A stretch of 57,111 nt of DNA from Prevotella sp. (lineage in GTDB: Bacteria; Bacteroidota; Bacteroidia; Bacteroidales; Bacteroidaceae), in assembly GCA_022511045.1 (NCBI GenBank), contig JAFLSF010000005.1, positions 1,792-58,902 of the forward strand, in the 5' to 3' direction. How positions within the stretch are numbered: the stretch's first letter is position 1; each line of letters starts with the position of its first letter. Shown piece by piece: positions 1 to 7,941 of this stretch. Below the pieces are notes generated by a model. That model was not told where the DNA came from, ran no database searches, and was given only the letters and a program-made list of their open reading frames with translations. The position numbers were made by a program, and so were the translations under genes.

Positions 1-2
1 GC

Positions 3-209
3 GACTTCACTTTGGGTGACTGTGCTCAGAAGACTGCCAAGATTGGTGACCCACGTTGGATAACAAGTGAACCTACTGGCATCGAGACTATTCAGCAAGA
101 GGTTGATAACCTTGAGAACGCTGTAATCTACAACTTGCAGGGTGTTCGCGTAGAAAAGGCTCAGAAGGGTCTGTACATCGTGAATGGTCGCAAGGTTGTG
201 ATTAAGTGA
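3..209 (+). CDS. C-terminal end of a secreted protein (partial)
   Basis: The reading frame is open from the window's left edge, so only the last 68 codons are present and the function cannot be read. The end has the short C-terminal domain common in Prevotella secreted proteins: a hydrophobic strand with IYNLQGVRV, then GLYIVNGRKVVIK and stop. This resembles a short type IX secretion/cell-surface sorting domain and matches the end of the protein at 2003-3184. A secreted or surface-anchored protein is inferred. The TTG at position 12 is in frame but is not a credible start. Confidence 0.75.
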   Translation, partial: DFTLGDCAQKTAKIGDPRWITSEPTGIETIQQEVDNLENAVIYNLQGVRVEKAQKGLYIVNGRKVVIK

Positions 210-228
210 GAATAAAGCTCTCTAATAG

Positions 229-262
229 AAAGGTGGTGCCCCTTAGGGTCGCCACCTTTTTT
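229..262 (+). terminator. Intrinsic terminator after the partial secreted protein
   Basis: AAAGGTGG is followed by a short loop region and CCACCTTTTTT, giving a hairpin with a T-run 20 bases after the stop codon. The stem is imperfect in its upper half. Confidence 0.75.
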
Positions 263-273
263 ATTTTAAAAGA

Positions 274-305
274 TTTGGTGGTTACGTGGAAATGATGTAT
301 CTTTG
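274..305 (+). promoter_or_regulatory. Bacteroidota promoter for the 338-981 gene pair
   Basis: TTTG at 274-277, a 20-bp spacer and TATCTTTG at 298-305 match the -33/-7 consensus. Transcription would begin near 312, about 26 bases before the ATG at 338. Confidence 0.7.
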
Positions 306-337
306 CATACGTATTTAATAAGTAAAAGTAGGTGTTT

Positions 338-478
338 ATGACGAGAGAAGAGGCAATGAAGAAGTTTATGGCTTCTAAACATAAAAAGGAAGAAAGTCTG
401 GCTGCATTGAGGGATAAGGTCGTTGCGGCGTATGAAAGTCAGACAGGGTTATCGGCTAAATATGTAACGACGTTATGA
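338..478 (+). CDS. Small unknown protein, 46 aa, coupled to the next gene
   Basis: An ATG about 26 bases after a predicted transcription start opens a 46-codon frame with a charged, lysine- and glutamate-rich helical protein (starts MTREEAMKKFMASK). I recognise no family. Its stop codon overlaps the next start in an ATGA tetranucleotide at 475-478, the usual signature of translational coupling, which argues that it is a real gene rather than leader sequence. No signal peptide or membrane segment is visible. It may be a partner or leader peptide of the following 168-residue protein. Confidence 0.6.
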   Translation: MTREEAMKKFMASKHKKEESLAALRDKVVAAYESQTGLSAKYVTTL

Positions 479-981
479 CTCCTTTGTCTATTGCGGAGAT
501 TAACCTACATTCTCCATACGAGGTGAGAATGATGGGGGAGAGTAGCATAGAATTCTATACGGATTTTGGAGTTCACTATGGTGTTGAGTTTGTGAGGGAC
601 GATATTTTGTTGAACAGAGCGGCTTACCACCTTAATATTGTTAATGCAAACCATAGAAAGTCTCCCAATGACCCTAAGGTTAAAGATACTATCATCTTTA
701 TCGTAGACGAGTTTTTTAGGCAAAACAATACTACGTTGTTGTATATATGCGACACGGGTGACAACAAGCAGTCAATGAGGAACCGTTTGTTTGAGCGATG
801 GTTTGAAACTTATGAGAAACGATGGAGCTTTACTTTTATTTCTTCGTCGTTGTTAGATGAGGACAATAACGTTAATTATGCGGCTATCATTCTCCGAAAT
901 GACAATCCTTATTTGAAAGAAATCGTCAATGAGTTCTTAGAGACAATTGAGTTGTTGGGTAATAAGCCAACCCAACTCTAA
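475..981 (+). CDS. Cytoplasmic protein of unknown function, DUF6169-like, 168 aa
   Basis: A soluble 168-residue protein without signal peptide. It starts with beta-rich sequence (YEVRMMGESSIEFYTDFG), has a central alpha/beta segment (TLLYICDTGDNKQSMRNRLF) and a helical C-terminus. By memory the pattern resembles the Bacteroidota family DUF6169, but this is a by-eye impression and no catalytic motif can be assigned. The start overlaps the stop of the 46-residue gene upstream (ATGA), so the two are very probably translated together from the promoter at 274-305. An alternative start further in is unlikely given the overlap. Confidence 0.7.
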   Translation: MTPLSIAEINLHSPYEVRMMGESSIEFYTDFGVHYGVEFVRDDILLNRAAYHLNIVNANHRKSPNDPKVKDTIIFIVDEFFRQNNTTLLYICDTGDNKQSMRNRLFERWFETYEKRWSFTFISSSLLDEDNNVNYAAIILRNDNPYLKEIVNEFLETIELLGNKPTQL

Positions 982-1058
982 AACTAAGGAGAGGAATGAC
1001 GGCAACGAAAATGAAACACTCATTTTATTTATAATAACAACAAAAAATTAAACGCTTT

Positions 1059-1916
1059 ATGAAGAAATTAAGTTATCTCGTATTGTCATTTATGGCAATC
1101 TGCCTGTTCTCTTGCGGCGGACAGTCGAAGGAACAAGCCGCACACGTCGACTCACTGGAAACTTCGCTTGACCAGCGCAATGAAGACTATCAGCAGTTGG
1201 ACGAGTTCCTCACCATCATTGCTGCCAGTCTGGACAGTATCTCCATGCAGGAGAACTCACTCTATAACTATAGTGCGGAGAGCCCTGTTCCCAACCAGAC
1301 TAAGATTCGTCAGCAGTTGGCTAATCTGAAGGAGACACTGAAAAGCCAGCGTGAGCGCATCAGCGAACTGGAGAAGCAACTGGATGTTAACAGCAGCAGC
1401 GCCAGAAAGATGCAGAGCATCATCAACACGCTGAAGGCTCAGTTGGAGGAGAAAGAGGCTCAGATTGCTGCCTTGCAGGAGGAAATCGGCAATAGGGACA
1501 TCACCATTGAGGAGCTGCGCGGCTATATGGCTCAACTTACGCAGCAGAATGTAGAGCAGCGCGACACCATCGAAATCCAAAACCGCACCATCCAGATGCA
1601 GGACGAGCAACTGAATGAGGCTTACGTCATCACGGGTACAAAGAGTGCACTCAAAGAGGCTGGGCTGTTGGATGGTGGCTTCTTGAAAAAGACGAAGATT
1701 AACATCAATAGCATCAACCGTAACATGGCTCGTACCATTGACATCCGCAAAACGCAGGACATCAATATCAATGCCAAGAGCATAAAGGTGCTCACGCAGA
1801 TGCCCGAGAACTCTTACAGCATTGAGAAGACTGCCAACAAGACGTCAATTCTGCACATTACCGACCCGCAGCGCTTCTGGAGTGTATCTAAGTATCTTGT
1901 TATCCAGACTGACTAA
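1059..1916 (+). CDS. Coiled-coil lipoprotein of unknown function
   Basis: The 285-residue protein starts with a lipoprotein signal peptide: KK, a hydrophobic stretch and the lipobox LFSC with cysteine 19, followed by GG. Residues of roughly 75-190 are strongly heptad-like and rich in Q, E, L and K, predicting a long parallel coiled coil. A compact C-terminal region of about 90 residues follows. It is expected in the periplasm, anchored to the outer or inner membrane. No enzymatic motif is seen, so a structural or tethering role is a guess. The gene stands alone and ends 34 bases before a strong hairpin shared with the opposing gene. No clear promoter was seen in the 77 bases upstream, so read-through from the preceding pair is possible. 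Confidence 0.8.
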   Translation: MKKLSYLVLSFMAICLFSCGGQSKEQAAHVDSLETSLDQRNEDYQQLDEFLTIIAASLDSISMQENSLYNYSAESPVPNQTKIRQQLANLKETLKSQRERISELEKQLDVNSSSARKMQSIINTLKAQLEEKEAQIAALQEEIGNRDITIEELRGYMAQLTQQNVEQRDTIEIQNRTIQMQDEQLNEAYVITGTKSALKEAGLLDGGFLKKTKININSINRNMARTIDIRKTQDININAKSIKVLTQMPENSYSIEKTANKTSILHITDPQRFWSVSKYLVIQTD

Positions 1917-1946
1917 GACTGGTAACGTCAGAATCCTAACTATCAT

Positions 1947-1985
1947 AAAAAAGGTGACGACCTCTATGGGTCGTCACCTTTTTTG
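1947..1985. terminator. Bidirectional terminator between convergent genes
   Basis: A perfect 12-bp stem, AAGGTGACGACC at 1951-1962 and its complement at 1969-1980, has a 6-base loop and is flanked by A-rich and T-rich tracts. It can stop transcription on both strands, fitting the convergent genes ending at 1916 and 2003. Confidence 0.9.
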
Positions 1986-2002
1986 TTGGATGTATTGTAT
2001 TC

Positions 2003-3184
2003 TTATTTGTTCACGAACTTACGGCCGTTCTGGATTACGATACCCTTGTAAGAAGCATCAACCTTTTGACCAGCCATGTTGTAGATTGCACCGTCTTGAG
2101 CAACCTTAACATTCAGTACTTCGCTTATGCCAGTACCAGTACGCTCAACCTTCAGCAGAGTTACCCATGTTCCTGTAGCACCAGTCAGACCGTTAGCACG
2201 ACCCAGTTTCAGAGAAGCATAGTCTGCCTCTAAAGTGTAGGTTTCTGGAGTGGGGTCCTCCGTAGCAGTACGGCCATTGATAAACAGCTGAGAAGTCCAG
2301 ATGTCAGTGTTTTTTTCGCCCTCTTCACCTGTGAATAGTGTAACAGCAGATTGTTTAGTGTCATCAGCGTTGTTAAATACACCAGCAACAGTTATAACAT
2401 CTCCTGCTTTGAATCCACCATCTACAGTCAAAGTTGCATGGTTTGCGTTGATTACATTGTCTGTAGTGTAACCATTCTTGAATTGGATAGCTTGAACAGC
2501 ATCCTTATTACCATGAATCTTTACAGTTTCATTTGTTGTGCATGTGCCGCCAATAGCAATGCCAGCCAGTGAAGTAGGATAGTCAATCAAAGCAGAACCT
2601 GCGGGAGTGTCTCCACCTTGTTCACCGCCTTCTCCGCCTTCTCCACCTTGTTCACCGCCGCCTTCGCCTGCAACGAATTCAAAGCCGTAGAAATTCAGAC
2701 TATTTACGGGGTAAGTGACTTCAACAGTACCAGCGACAACACTTACAGAGATAACGGGATAAACGTTGGTGTCATCAATAGTCTCGGTAACATCACTTTC
2801 TTGAACAACCTTGTTGTACAGTTCAGAAGAACCTTGAGTTAATACAATATTGCGGTCTGTGGCACTGTTAGAGCCCGTACGAACGTAAACTTTCAGAGTA
2901 CCAGCAGAAGGAATAGTCAAAGAAAGACCGTTCTTGTTGCTTGACTTACCACCAGTCTTTAGACGATGGGTAAATTTAACAGGCTCTGCGGCCGTGCCAA
3001 AGGTGGCGGAGTTGGCATCAATAGAATGCTTGTTATCATTGTCAACACGAGTTAATTTGAAATCACCGTTCGAGTAGGTTCCTTCCAGTTTTCCAGCATC
3101 GGCGACATCACTCCAAGTAATCGACTGTGCACTTGCGCCCATAGAGAGTAGGGCGGCAGCAATTAAAGTAAAAAATTTTTTCAT
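2003..3184 (-). CDS. Secreted protein with Gly/Glu linker and Prevotella-type C-terminal domain
   Basis: A 393-residue exported protein. Residues 1-19 form a signal peptide (MKKFFTLIAAALLSMGASA). An N-terminal beta-rich domain (about 20-170, with strands such as TLKVYVRTGSN) is joined by a low-complexity Gly/Glu/Gln linker (about 173-195) to a second beta-rich domain (about 197-345). The end, IYNMAGQKVDASYKGIVIQ then GRKFVNK, is the short C-terminal domain also seen in the partial protein at the window's left edge. I infer an extracellular, possibly carbohydrate- or host-contacting protein, but no family can be named. A promoter lies at 3236-3267 and the gene is monocistronic, with a terminator at 1947-1985. 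Confidence 0.85.
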   Translation of the reverse strand: MKKFFTLIAAALLSMGASAQSITWSDVADAGKLEGTYSNGDFKLTRVDNDNKHSIDANSATFGTAAEPVKFTHRLKTGGKSSNKNGLSLTIPSAGTLKVYVRTGSNSATDRNIVLTQGSSELYNKVVQESDVTETIDDTNVYPVISVSVVAGTVEVTYPVNSLNFYGFEFVAGEGGGEQGGEGGEGGEQGGDTPAGSALIDYPTSLAGIAIGGTCTTNETVKIHGNKDAVQAIQFKNGYTTDNVINANHATLTVDGGFKAGDVITVAGVFNNADDTKQSAVTLFTGEEGEKNTDIWTSQLFINGRTATEDPTPETYTLEADYASLKLGRANGLTGATGTWVTLLKVERTGTGISEVLNVKVAQDGAIYNMAGQKVDASYKGIVIQNGRKFVNK

Positions 3185-3235
3185 ACGTTTTGTTTGTTTA
3201 GTAAATAAATTATGTTAGTAAATGAAATTTCGGTG

Positions 3236-3267
3236 CAAAAATAAGCATTTTCTTTGAAACGGCCAAA
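3236..3267 (-). promoter_or_regulatory. Promoter of the secreted glycine-linker protein
   Basis: On the minus strand, TTTG (3267-3264), a 20-bp spacer and TATTTTTG (3243-3236). The leader would be about 45 bases. Confidence 0.75.
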
Positions 3268-3367
3268 TATTTTGGGGTTTTGTTGCGGCACTATAACGGA
3301 ATGGTGGATAGGACGGAGTGCTGGCGAGTAGTAAGCTTGGTATTGGTGAGGATAGGGCGCGCTAGTT

Positions 3368-3461
3368 GTATACGCCGTGTATACAACTTGTATACCAGGT
3401 GTATACAGTTTGTATATCAGGAGTATACAACTTGTATAGGGTAGGCGGACGAGGGGTATAC
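3368..3461. repeat. Array of GTATAC-type units with exact 11-bp period
   Basis: Palindromic hexamers start at 3368, 3379, 3390, 3401, 3412, 3423, 3434, 3445 and 3456, always 11 bp apart. Six are perfect GTATAC, 3412 is GTATAT, 3434 is GTATAG, and 3445 is decayed (GCGGAC). The five bases between hexamers vary, though CAACTT recurs after two units. One helical turn per unit puts every palindrome on nearly the same DNA face. The array lies 50-145 bp upstream of the -33 element of the sugar operon and 180 bp upstream of the divergent secreted-protein gene. The rest of this 393-bp intergenic region holds the two promoters. Function is unknown; a cooperative binding platform is inferred. Confidence 0.85.
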
Positions 3462-3491
3462 AGCGTTCTGACGAGGCGTGAGGCGGGTATT

Positions 3492-3544
3492 CGGCAAATA
3501 TCTGCCGAGATATTTGGCAGTTTGGAATTCTTTCTGTACCTTTG
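3492..3544 (+). promoter_or_regulatory. Promoter of the deoxysugar operon with overlapping inverted repeat
   Basis: TTTG at 3513-3516, a 20-bp spacer and TACCTTTG at 3537-3544 give a consensus promoter about 33 bases ahead of the kinase ATG. The -33 element is the right arm of an inverted repeat: CAAATATCT (3495-3503), 4-base loop, AGATATTTG (3508-3516). A repressor or activator bound there would contact the promoter directly. Confidence 0.75.
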
Positions 3545-3577
3545 CAGCATTAAACGCAAAACGTACTAATACATATT

Positions 3578-5065
3578 ATGGAGAACAAAAAATATTACTT
3601 TGCCGTAGATTTGGGTGCCACCAGCGGGCGTACTATCTTGGGTGTGCTGGATGGTGAGCGGCTGGAACAAGAGGAGCTGACGCGGTTTCCCAATAACTTG
3701 ATTGAGACGGGCGGTCACTTCTACTGGGACATCTACGCGTTGTATTTTGAGATGATACGCGGCCTGAAGGAGGTGGCTCGCAGGGGGATTGAGATAAACT
3801 CCATTGGTATTGACACGTGGGGTGTCGACTTCGTTTTTGTGGGCGAGGATGGTGCACTGCTGCGCAATCCGATGGCTTATCGCGACCCTCATACTTTTGG
3901 ACGTATGGAGGAGTATTTGGAGAAGGTGGTCTCGCGTCGTGAGGTGTACGACATTACGGGCATCCAGTTGATGAATTTCAACTCGCTGTTCCAGTTCTAT
4001 GCTATGCGGCAAGCCGACAATGCGGCGCTGAAGCAGGCCACAAAGGTGCTTTTCCTGCCCGATGCGCTGAGTTGGATGCTGACGGGCTCGGCCGTTTGTG
4101 AATACACCATTGCTTCGACGTCGCAGATGCTTGACCCCCGAACGGGCGAACTCTCGGAGCGGCTACTCCAGAGCGTCGGGCTGACACGCAAGCATTTTGG
4201 CCGTATGGTGCAGCCTGGCGAAAAGATTGGCGTGCTGACGGAGGAAGTGCAGAAGATGACTGGTCTTGGAGCCGTACCCGTGATAGCTGTTGCGGGCCAC
4301 GATACAGGCTCTGCCGTAGCGGCCGTACCCGCGAGAAACGAGCAGTTTGCCTATTTGTCGAGCGGCACATGGAGTTTGATGGGCATTGAGACGAAGCAGG
4401 CTATCATCAATGAGCGCAGCTACGAGCTGAACTTCACCAACGAGGGTGGGGTAGAAGGGACGACGCGTTTCCTAAAGAATATCTGTGGCATGTGGCTCTA
4501 CGAGCGTTGCCGCAAGGAGTGGCCCGAGGAGGTTCGCCAGTTGTCGCATCCCGAGTTGCAAGGCTCCGCCATGCAGGTAGAGGCCTTCCGAAGCATTATT
4601 AACCCTGATGACAAAGCCTTTGCCAATCCGTCTTCTATGATAGCGGCCATCCGCCAGTATTGCCGCGAGACGGGACAAGCCGTTCCGGAGACTCCGGCGG
4701 AGATATGCCGTTGCATCTTCGACTCGTTGGCTCTGCGCTATCGTCAAGTGTTCGGCTGGCTGAAGGAGTTTGCCGACTTCCCGCTCAACGTGCTGCATGT
4801 TATTGGCGGCGGCTCGCTGAACAAGTATTTGACCCAGTTCACCGCCGATGCTTTGGGCGTGGAGGTGTTGGCAGGCCCGCAAGAGTGTACGGCCATCGGC
4901 AACATCATGTTGCAGGCCAAGGCCTCGGGCGATGTGGGCGACATCTGGGAGATGCGCCGCATCATCGGCAATAGCGTGGAACCAGTGCGCTATGAGCCTC
5001 AAGGCGACAAGGCGGCGTGGGATGCTGCCTACGACAAGTTCCTAAGGGTGAGCGAAAAGAGATAA
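3578..5065 (+). CDS. rhaB: Rhamnulokinase-like FGGY carbohydrate kinase
   Basis: This 495-residue FGGY-family kinase should phosphorylate L-rhamnulose (or a related ketose) at C1 with ATP in the cytoplasm. The N-terminal ATPase-fold motif DLGATSGR is at residues 10-17. GIDTWGVDFV, AYRDPHT and the segment FNSLFQFYA are typical of rhamnulokinases, and the C-terminal IGGGSLNKYLTQ lies near residue 409. Length matches the family (about 490). It is the first gene of a four-gene operon with an isomerase (36-base gap), MFS permease and rhamnulose-1-phosphate aldolase, which supports the rhamnose assignment over fuculokinase or xylulokinase. The ATG at 3578 follows a consensus promoter and the GTATAC array. 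Confidence 0.88.
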   Translation: MENKKYYFAVDLGATSGRTILGVLDGERLEQEELTRFPNNLIETGGHFYWDIYALYFEMIRGLKEVARRGIEINSIGIDTWGVDFVFVGEDGALLRNPMAYRDPHTFGRMEEYLEKVVSRREVYDITGIQLMNFNSLFQFYAMRQADNAALKQATKVLFLPDALSWMLTGSAVCEYTIASTSQMLDPRTGELSERLLQSVGLTRKHFGRMVQPGEKIGVLTEEVQKMTGLGAVPVIAVAGHDTGSAVAAVPARNEQFAYLSSGTWSLMGIETKQAIINERSYELNFTNEGGVEGTTRFLKNICGMWLYERCRKEWPEEVRQLSHPELQGSAMQVEAFRSIINPDDKAFANPSSMIAAIRQYCRETGQAVPETPAEICRCIFDSLALRYRQVFGWLKEFADFPLNVLHVIGGGSLNKYLTQFTADALGVEVLAGPQECTAIGNIMLQAKASGDVGDIWEMRRIIGNSVEPVRYEPQGDKAAWDAAYDKFLRVSEKR

Positions 5066-5101
5066 GACAGAAACAAAAAATAAAAATTAACCAAAAGAAC
5101 A

Positions 5102-6565
5102 ATGAATAAACCATTAGTAGAGACTAAAGCAAGGGTGGGAGTGTTCTCCATAGCGTTAGGAGCCTACCTGCCCCAGTTCCCCCAGTTGGTGCCCGAGTTT
5201 GAGGCCCAGTATGAAGCGTTTAAGAAGACCCTGCCTGAGACAGTTGAGATAGTCGACGGTGGTATGGTGACTACCAAGGAGCAATCGCAGGCCGCAGGTG
5301 ACAAGTTTCGTGCTGCGGATGTTGACCTCGTCATCCTGCAATTGCTGACCTACGCCACCTCTTATAATATGTTGCCCGCCGTACGCGACCTTGACGTGCC
5401 TGTGGTGCTGGTGAACGTTCAGAAGAAGAAGGCACCCGACTATGCCAATACTGACATTCCGACGTGGTTGGGCGAGTTGTATGCCTGCGGTGCCGTAGGC
5501 GAAATGGTGGCTGACTTGGAGCGTGCCGGCAAGCGTCACGCCGTCATTACGGGTGTGGTCGAAGGTGGAGACCCGCAGGTGCAGGCCGAAATTGAGGACT
5601 GGTGTCGCGCTGCTCAAGTGCGTCGCCGTTTCCGCGACACAAACATCGCCCAGATTGGCCGTCCCTATCCAGGCATGATGGATCTCTACATTGACGAGAC
5701 CAACCTCTATCACCGCATGTGGCTCTACACCAAACAGTTTGACTGGGAGAAGATGTGGGCCATTGCCGACAATGTTACTGATGAGGAGGCCATCCGCGCT
5801 AAGGTGCAGGACATTATGGACACCTTCGACATACTTGAACCAGATGGCCCCGATAAGGAGCACCACCACGAGAGCTGCGACATTGAGCAGATAAGGGATA
5901 TGGCGAAGTATGTTGTTGCTTTCGAGCAGTGGGTGAAGGACGAGCAGTTAGGACTCATTGCCTCCCACTACGACGGTTTCGCACAAGGCGTGGCCGGCAA
6001 ATTGGACTCGATGCTTATCCCTGCCTTCTCGATGCTCATCAAGCAGCATACTGCTTGTGCCGTAGAGGGCGACATAAAGGTGGCAATGGCTATGAGTATT
6101 CTGAAAACCATCAGTGGAACGGGAACGCTCAGCGAGATGTACTCTATCGACTTCAATGAGGACATCTGTATCATCGGCCATTCTGGTTCTGGCGACTACG
6201 ACATTTCGCAAGCCAAGAAGCCAACGATGAAGATTGTGCCCGTATTTCATGGCAAGAGCGGCGGTGGTTATCTGACACAGTTCTATCCGCCTACGGGAGA
6301 CATTACCTACTTAGGTATTACGCAGGACAAGAACGGCGTGTTCAAATTTGTGGTGGCCGAAGGCGTCAACGAGGATGGTCCAATCTTTACCTTTGGCGAT
6401 ACGAACATGCGTACCCGCTTCTCCATCGGAGCCCGCGAGTTCTGCAATCGTTGGAGCGAGGCTGGTCCTACGCACCACATGGCAGCAGCAGTGGGTCGCC
6501 ATATTGACACCATTCTGAAAGTGGCCAAGATATTCAACGTGGAAGTAGATATTGTTTGCAGATAA
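5102..6565 (+). CDS. L-arabinose-isomerase-family sugar isomerase
   Basis: A 487-residue member of the FucI/AraA isomerase fold, expected to interconvert an aldose and its 2-ketose with a divalent metal. By-eye alignment with E. coli AraA (E306, E333, H350, H450) suggests metal ligands at E322 (AVEGDIKVA), E345 (LSEMYS), H360 (IIGHSGSGD) and H458/H459 (GPTHHMA), with nearly the same spacing. It sits between the rhamnulokinase and rhamnulose-phosphate aldolase genes, where Bacteroides normally has a RhaA-type isomerase of about 420 residues of a different sequence family. The natural inference is that it is the operon's rhamnose (or other 6-deoxysugar) isomerase, replacing RhaA. A true arabinose isomerase is less likely, since no ribulokinase or AraD is nearby. 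Confidence 0.8.
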   Translation: MNKPLVETKARVGVFSIALGAYLPQFPQLVPEFEAQYEAFKKTLPETVEIVDGGMVTTKEQSQAAGDKFRAADVDLVILQLLTYATSYNMLPAVRDLDVPVVLVNVQKKKAPDYANTDIPTWLGELYACGAVGEMVADLERAGKRHAVITGVVEGGDPQVQAEIEDWCRAAQVRRRFRDTNIAQIGRPYPGMMDLYIDETNLYHRMWLYTKQFDWEKMWAIADNVTDEEAIRAKVQDIMDTFDILEPDGPDKEHHHESCDIEQIRDMAKYVVAFEQWVKDEQLGLIASHYDGFAQGVAGKLDSMLIPAFSMLIKQHTACAVEGDIKVAMAMSILKTISGTGTLSEMYSIDFNEDICIIGHSGSGDYDISQAKKPTMKIVPVFHGKSGGGYLTQFYPPTGDITYLGITQDKNGVFKFVVAEGVNEDGPIFTFGDTNMRTRFSIGAREFCNRWSEAGPTHHMAAAVGRHIDTILKVAKIFNVEVDIVCR

Positions 6566-6569
6566 AGGT

Positions 6570-7907
6570 ATGGAAAAGAGTAATGGAAGTCTGAAGAGCA
6601 CGATAGCCGTGTCTCTGACCAATTATCTGGACGCGGGAGCCATCGTGGCAGGAGCCAGTGGACTGACGCTGTGGAAGAACTATCTCGGCCTGTCTGAGAT
6701 GCACTTAGGTTGGCTGAACTTTATCAGTGCCAACTGTTTGGGAGCCGCCGTAGGTGCCATTATTGGTGGTTTTTTGGCTGACAAGTATGGGCGTAAGTTT
6801 ATCTTCACCTATAATTTGTTGGTGTATATGACGGGCGTGCTGCTAATCATGCTTAGCGTCAATTTCCCCATGCTGTTGGCTGGTTTCCTTATTACGGGTA
6901 TCAGCGTTGGTGTGGGTGTTCCTGCCTCGTGGACTTATATCTCTGAGAGTTCGGAGAATAATAATCGTGGCCGAAACATTTGTATCTCGCAGATGTCGTG
7001 GGGTATCGGGCCGATGGTCATCCTGCTGTTAGGCATGTTGTTTGCTCCTGGTGGCTATCTGTTTAGTTGGGTTGAGGCTGTTGCCGCTTCGGTTGTGGGC
7101 GATGGTGCCAGCAGTGATGTGGTCAATGTTTTCTCATCCCGTATAGTATTCCTGTCGCTATTCATTGTGGCTTTCATCGCTTGGAACCTTCAGCGCGGTT
7201 TGCAAGAGAGTGCTGAGTTTGAAGCTACGAAGGCACAAGGTAAGAAGAACGGCTTGCTGGATAACATCAAGGTGCTGTTCTCCAACAACATTGCTGTGAA
7301 GACTGTTTGCTTCTTGGCAGTTATCTATCTGACGTGGAACCTCGTAGCCTCGGTGATGGGATTCTTCCAGCCGCACATTTACGAGACGGCTGGTGGCGTG
7401 ACTAACGAGCGGGCTAACTGGATGAACTTCATACAGTGGGCCATTATCGTAGGCGTGACTTTTATTACCTCAAAGCTTATTGACAAGACCTCGCACAAGG
7501 GTATCTACATCTTTGGACTGTTAGCTGCGCTCAGTGCGTGGTTTGTTATTGTTTCCGTTGGTGTTAATGGTCCTGCCGGGCTGTGGGCTTTTGCTATCCT
7601 TTGGGGTGTGCAGGGTGGTGCCTCACCACAGATATTCTATGCGTTGTGGGGTAGCGAATTGTTCCCTGCCAAGTTCCGTGCTGGCGCGCAAGGACTGATG
7701 TTTTTCATTGTTCGTGGCCTGTCGGCATTGTGGGGACTCATCTTTACCTATATCTATGGAGAGAATGGCGAGGGTTTCACCATTGCTGCCTATTGCATGA
7801 TAGCTCTGTTGCTCATCTCGTTGATTGTGGGCATTGTCGGTGCTCCCAATACTCGTGGCCGAGCTTTGGAAGATATTACAAGGGAACGTTATGGTAACGA
7901 CTATTAA
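6570..7907 (+). CDS. MFS sugar permease of the deoxysugar operon
   Basis: A polytopic 445-residue major facilitator with about 12 membrane segments. The loop 2-3 motif GFLADKYGRKF, the central charged loop and the end RGRALEDITRERYG are typical of sugar-porter-like MFS proteins. It should import the operon's sugar across the inner membrane, probably by cation symport. Bacteroides rhamnose operons carry a RhaT-type permease here, so this is a second replacement. I chose the ATG at 6570, four bases after the isomerase stop; the frame extends 6 codons upstream to a TTG inside the isomerase gene. Confidence 0.85.
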   Translation: MEKSNGSLKSTIAVSLTNYLDAGAIVAGASGLTLWKNYLGLSEMHLGWLNFISANCLGAAVGAIIGGFLADKYGRKFIFTYNLLVYMTGVLLIMLSVNFPMLLAGFLITGISVGVGVPASWTYISESSENNNRGRNICISQMSWGIGPMVILLLGMLFAPGGYLFSWVEAVAASVVGDGASSDVVNVFSSRIVFLSLFIVAFIAWNLQRGLQESAEFEATKAQGKKNGLLDNIKVLFSNNIAVKTVCFLAVIYLTWNLVASVMGFFQPHIYETAGGVTNERANWMNFIQWAIIVGVTFITSKLIDKTSHKGIYIFGLLAALSAWFVIVSVGVNGPAGLWAFAILWGVQGGASPQIFYALWGSELFPAKFRAGAQGLMFFIVRGLSALWGLIFTYIYGENGEGFTIAAYCMIALLLISLIVGIVGAPNTRGRALEDITRERYGNDY

Positions 7908-7941
7908 ATCAGTAATTGTTAATCAGTAAATCAATAAAGAT

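Noticed and set aside
954..976. Hairpin at the end of the 475-981 gene
   Set aside because: GTTGGGT/ACCCAAC is short, inside the coding end, and not followed by a T-run.
1822..2109. 95-codon plus-strand frame
   Set aside because: It overlaps the end of the lipoprotein gene, the terminator and the opposing gene, and has no protein-like composition.
3368..3461. Possible CRISPR array
   Set aside because: Units are 11 bp with a 6-bp palindrome; there are no 20-plus-base spacers and no cas genes.
3362..3569. Open frames of 65 and 67 codons on both strands across the GTATAC array
   Set aside because: They arise from the repeat itself (tyrosine-rich repeats such as LYTP/VYT), have no start context, and overlap the promoter.
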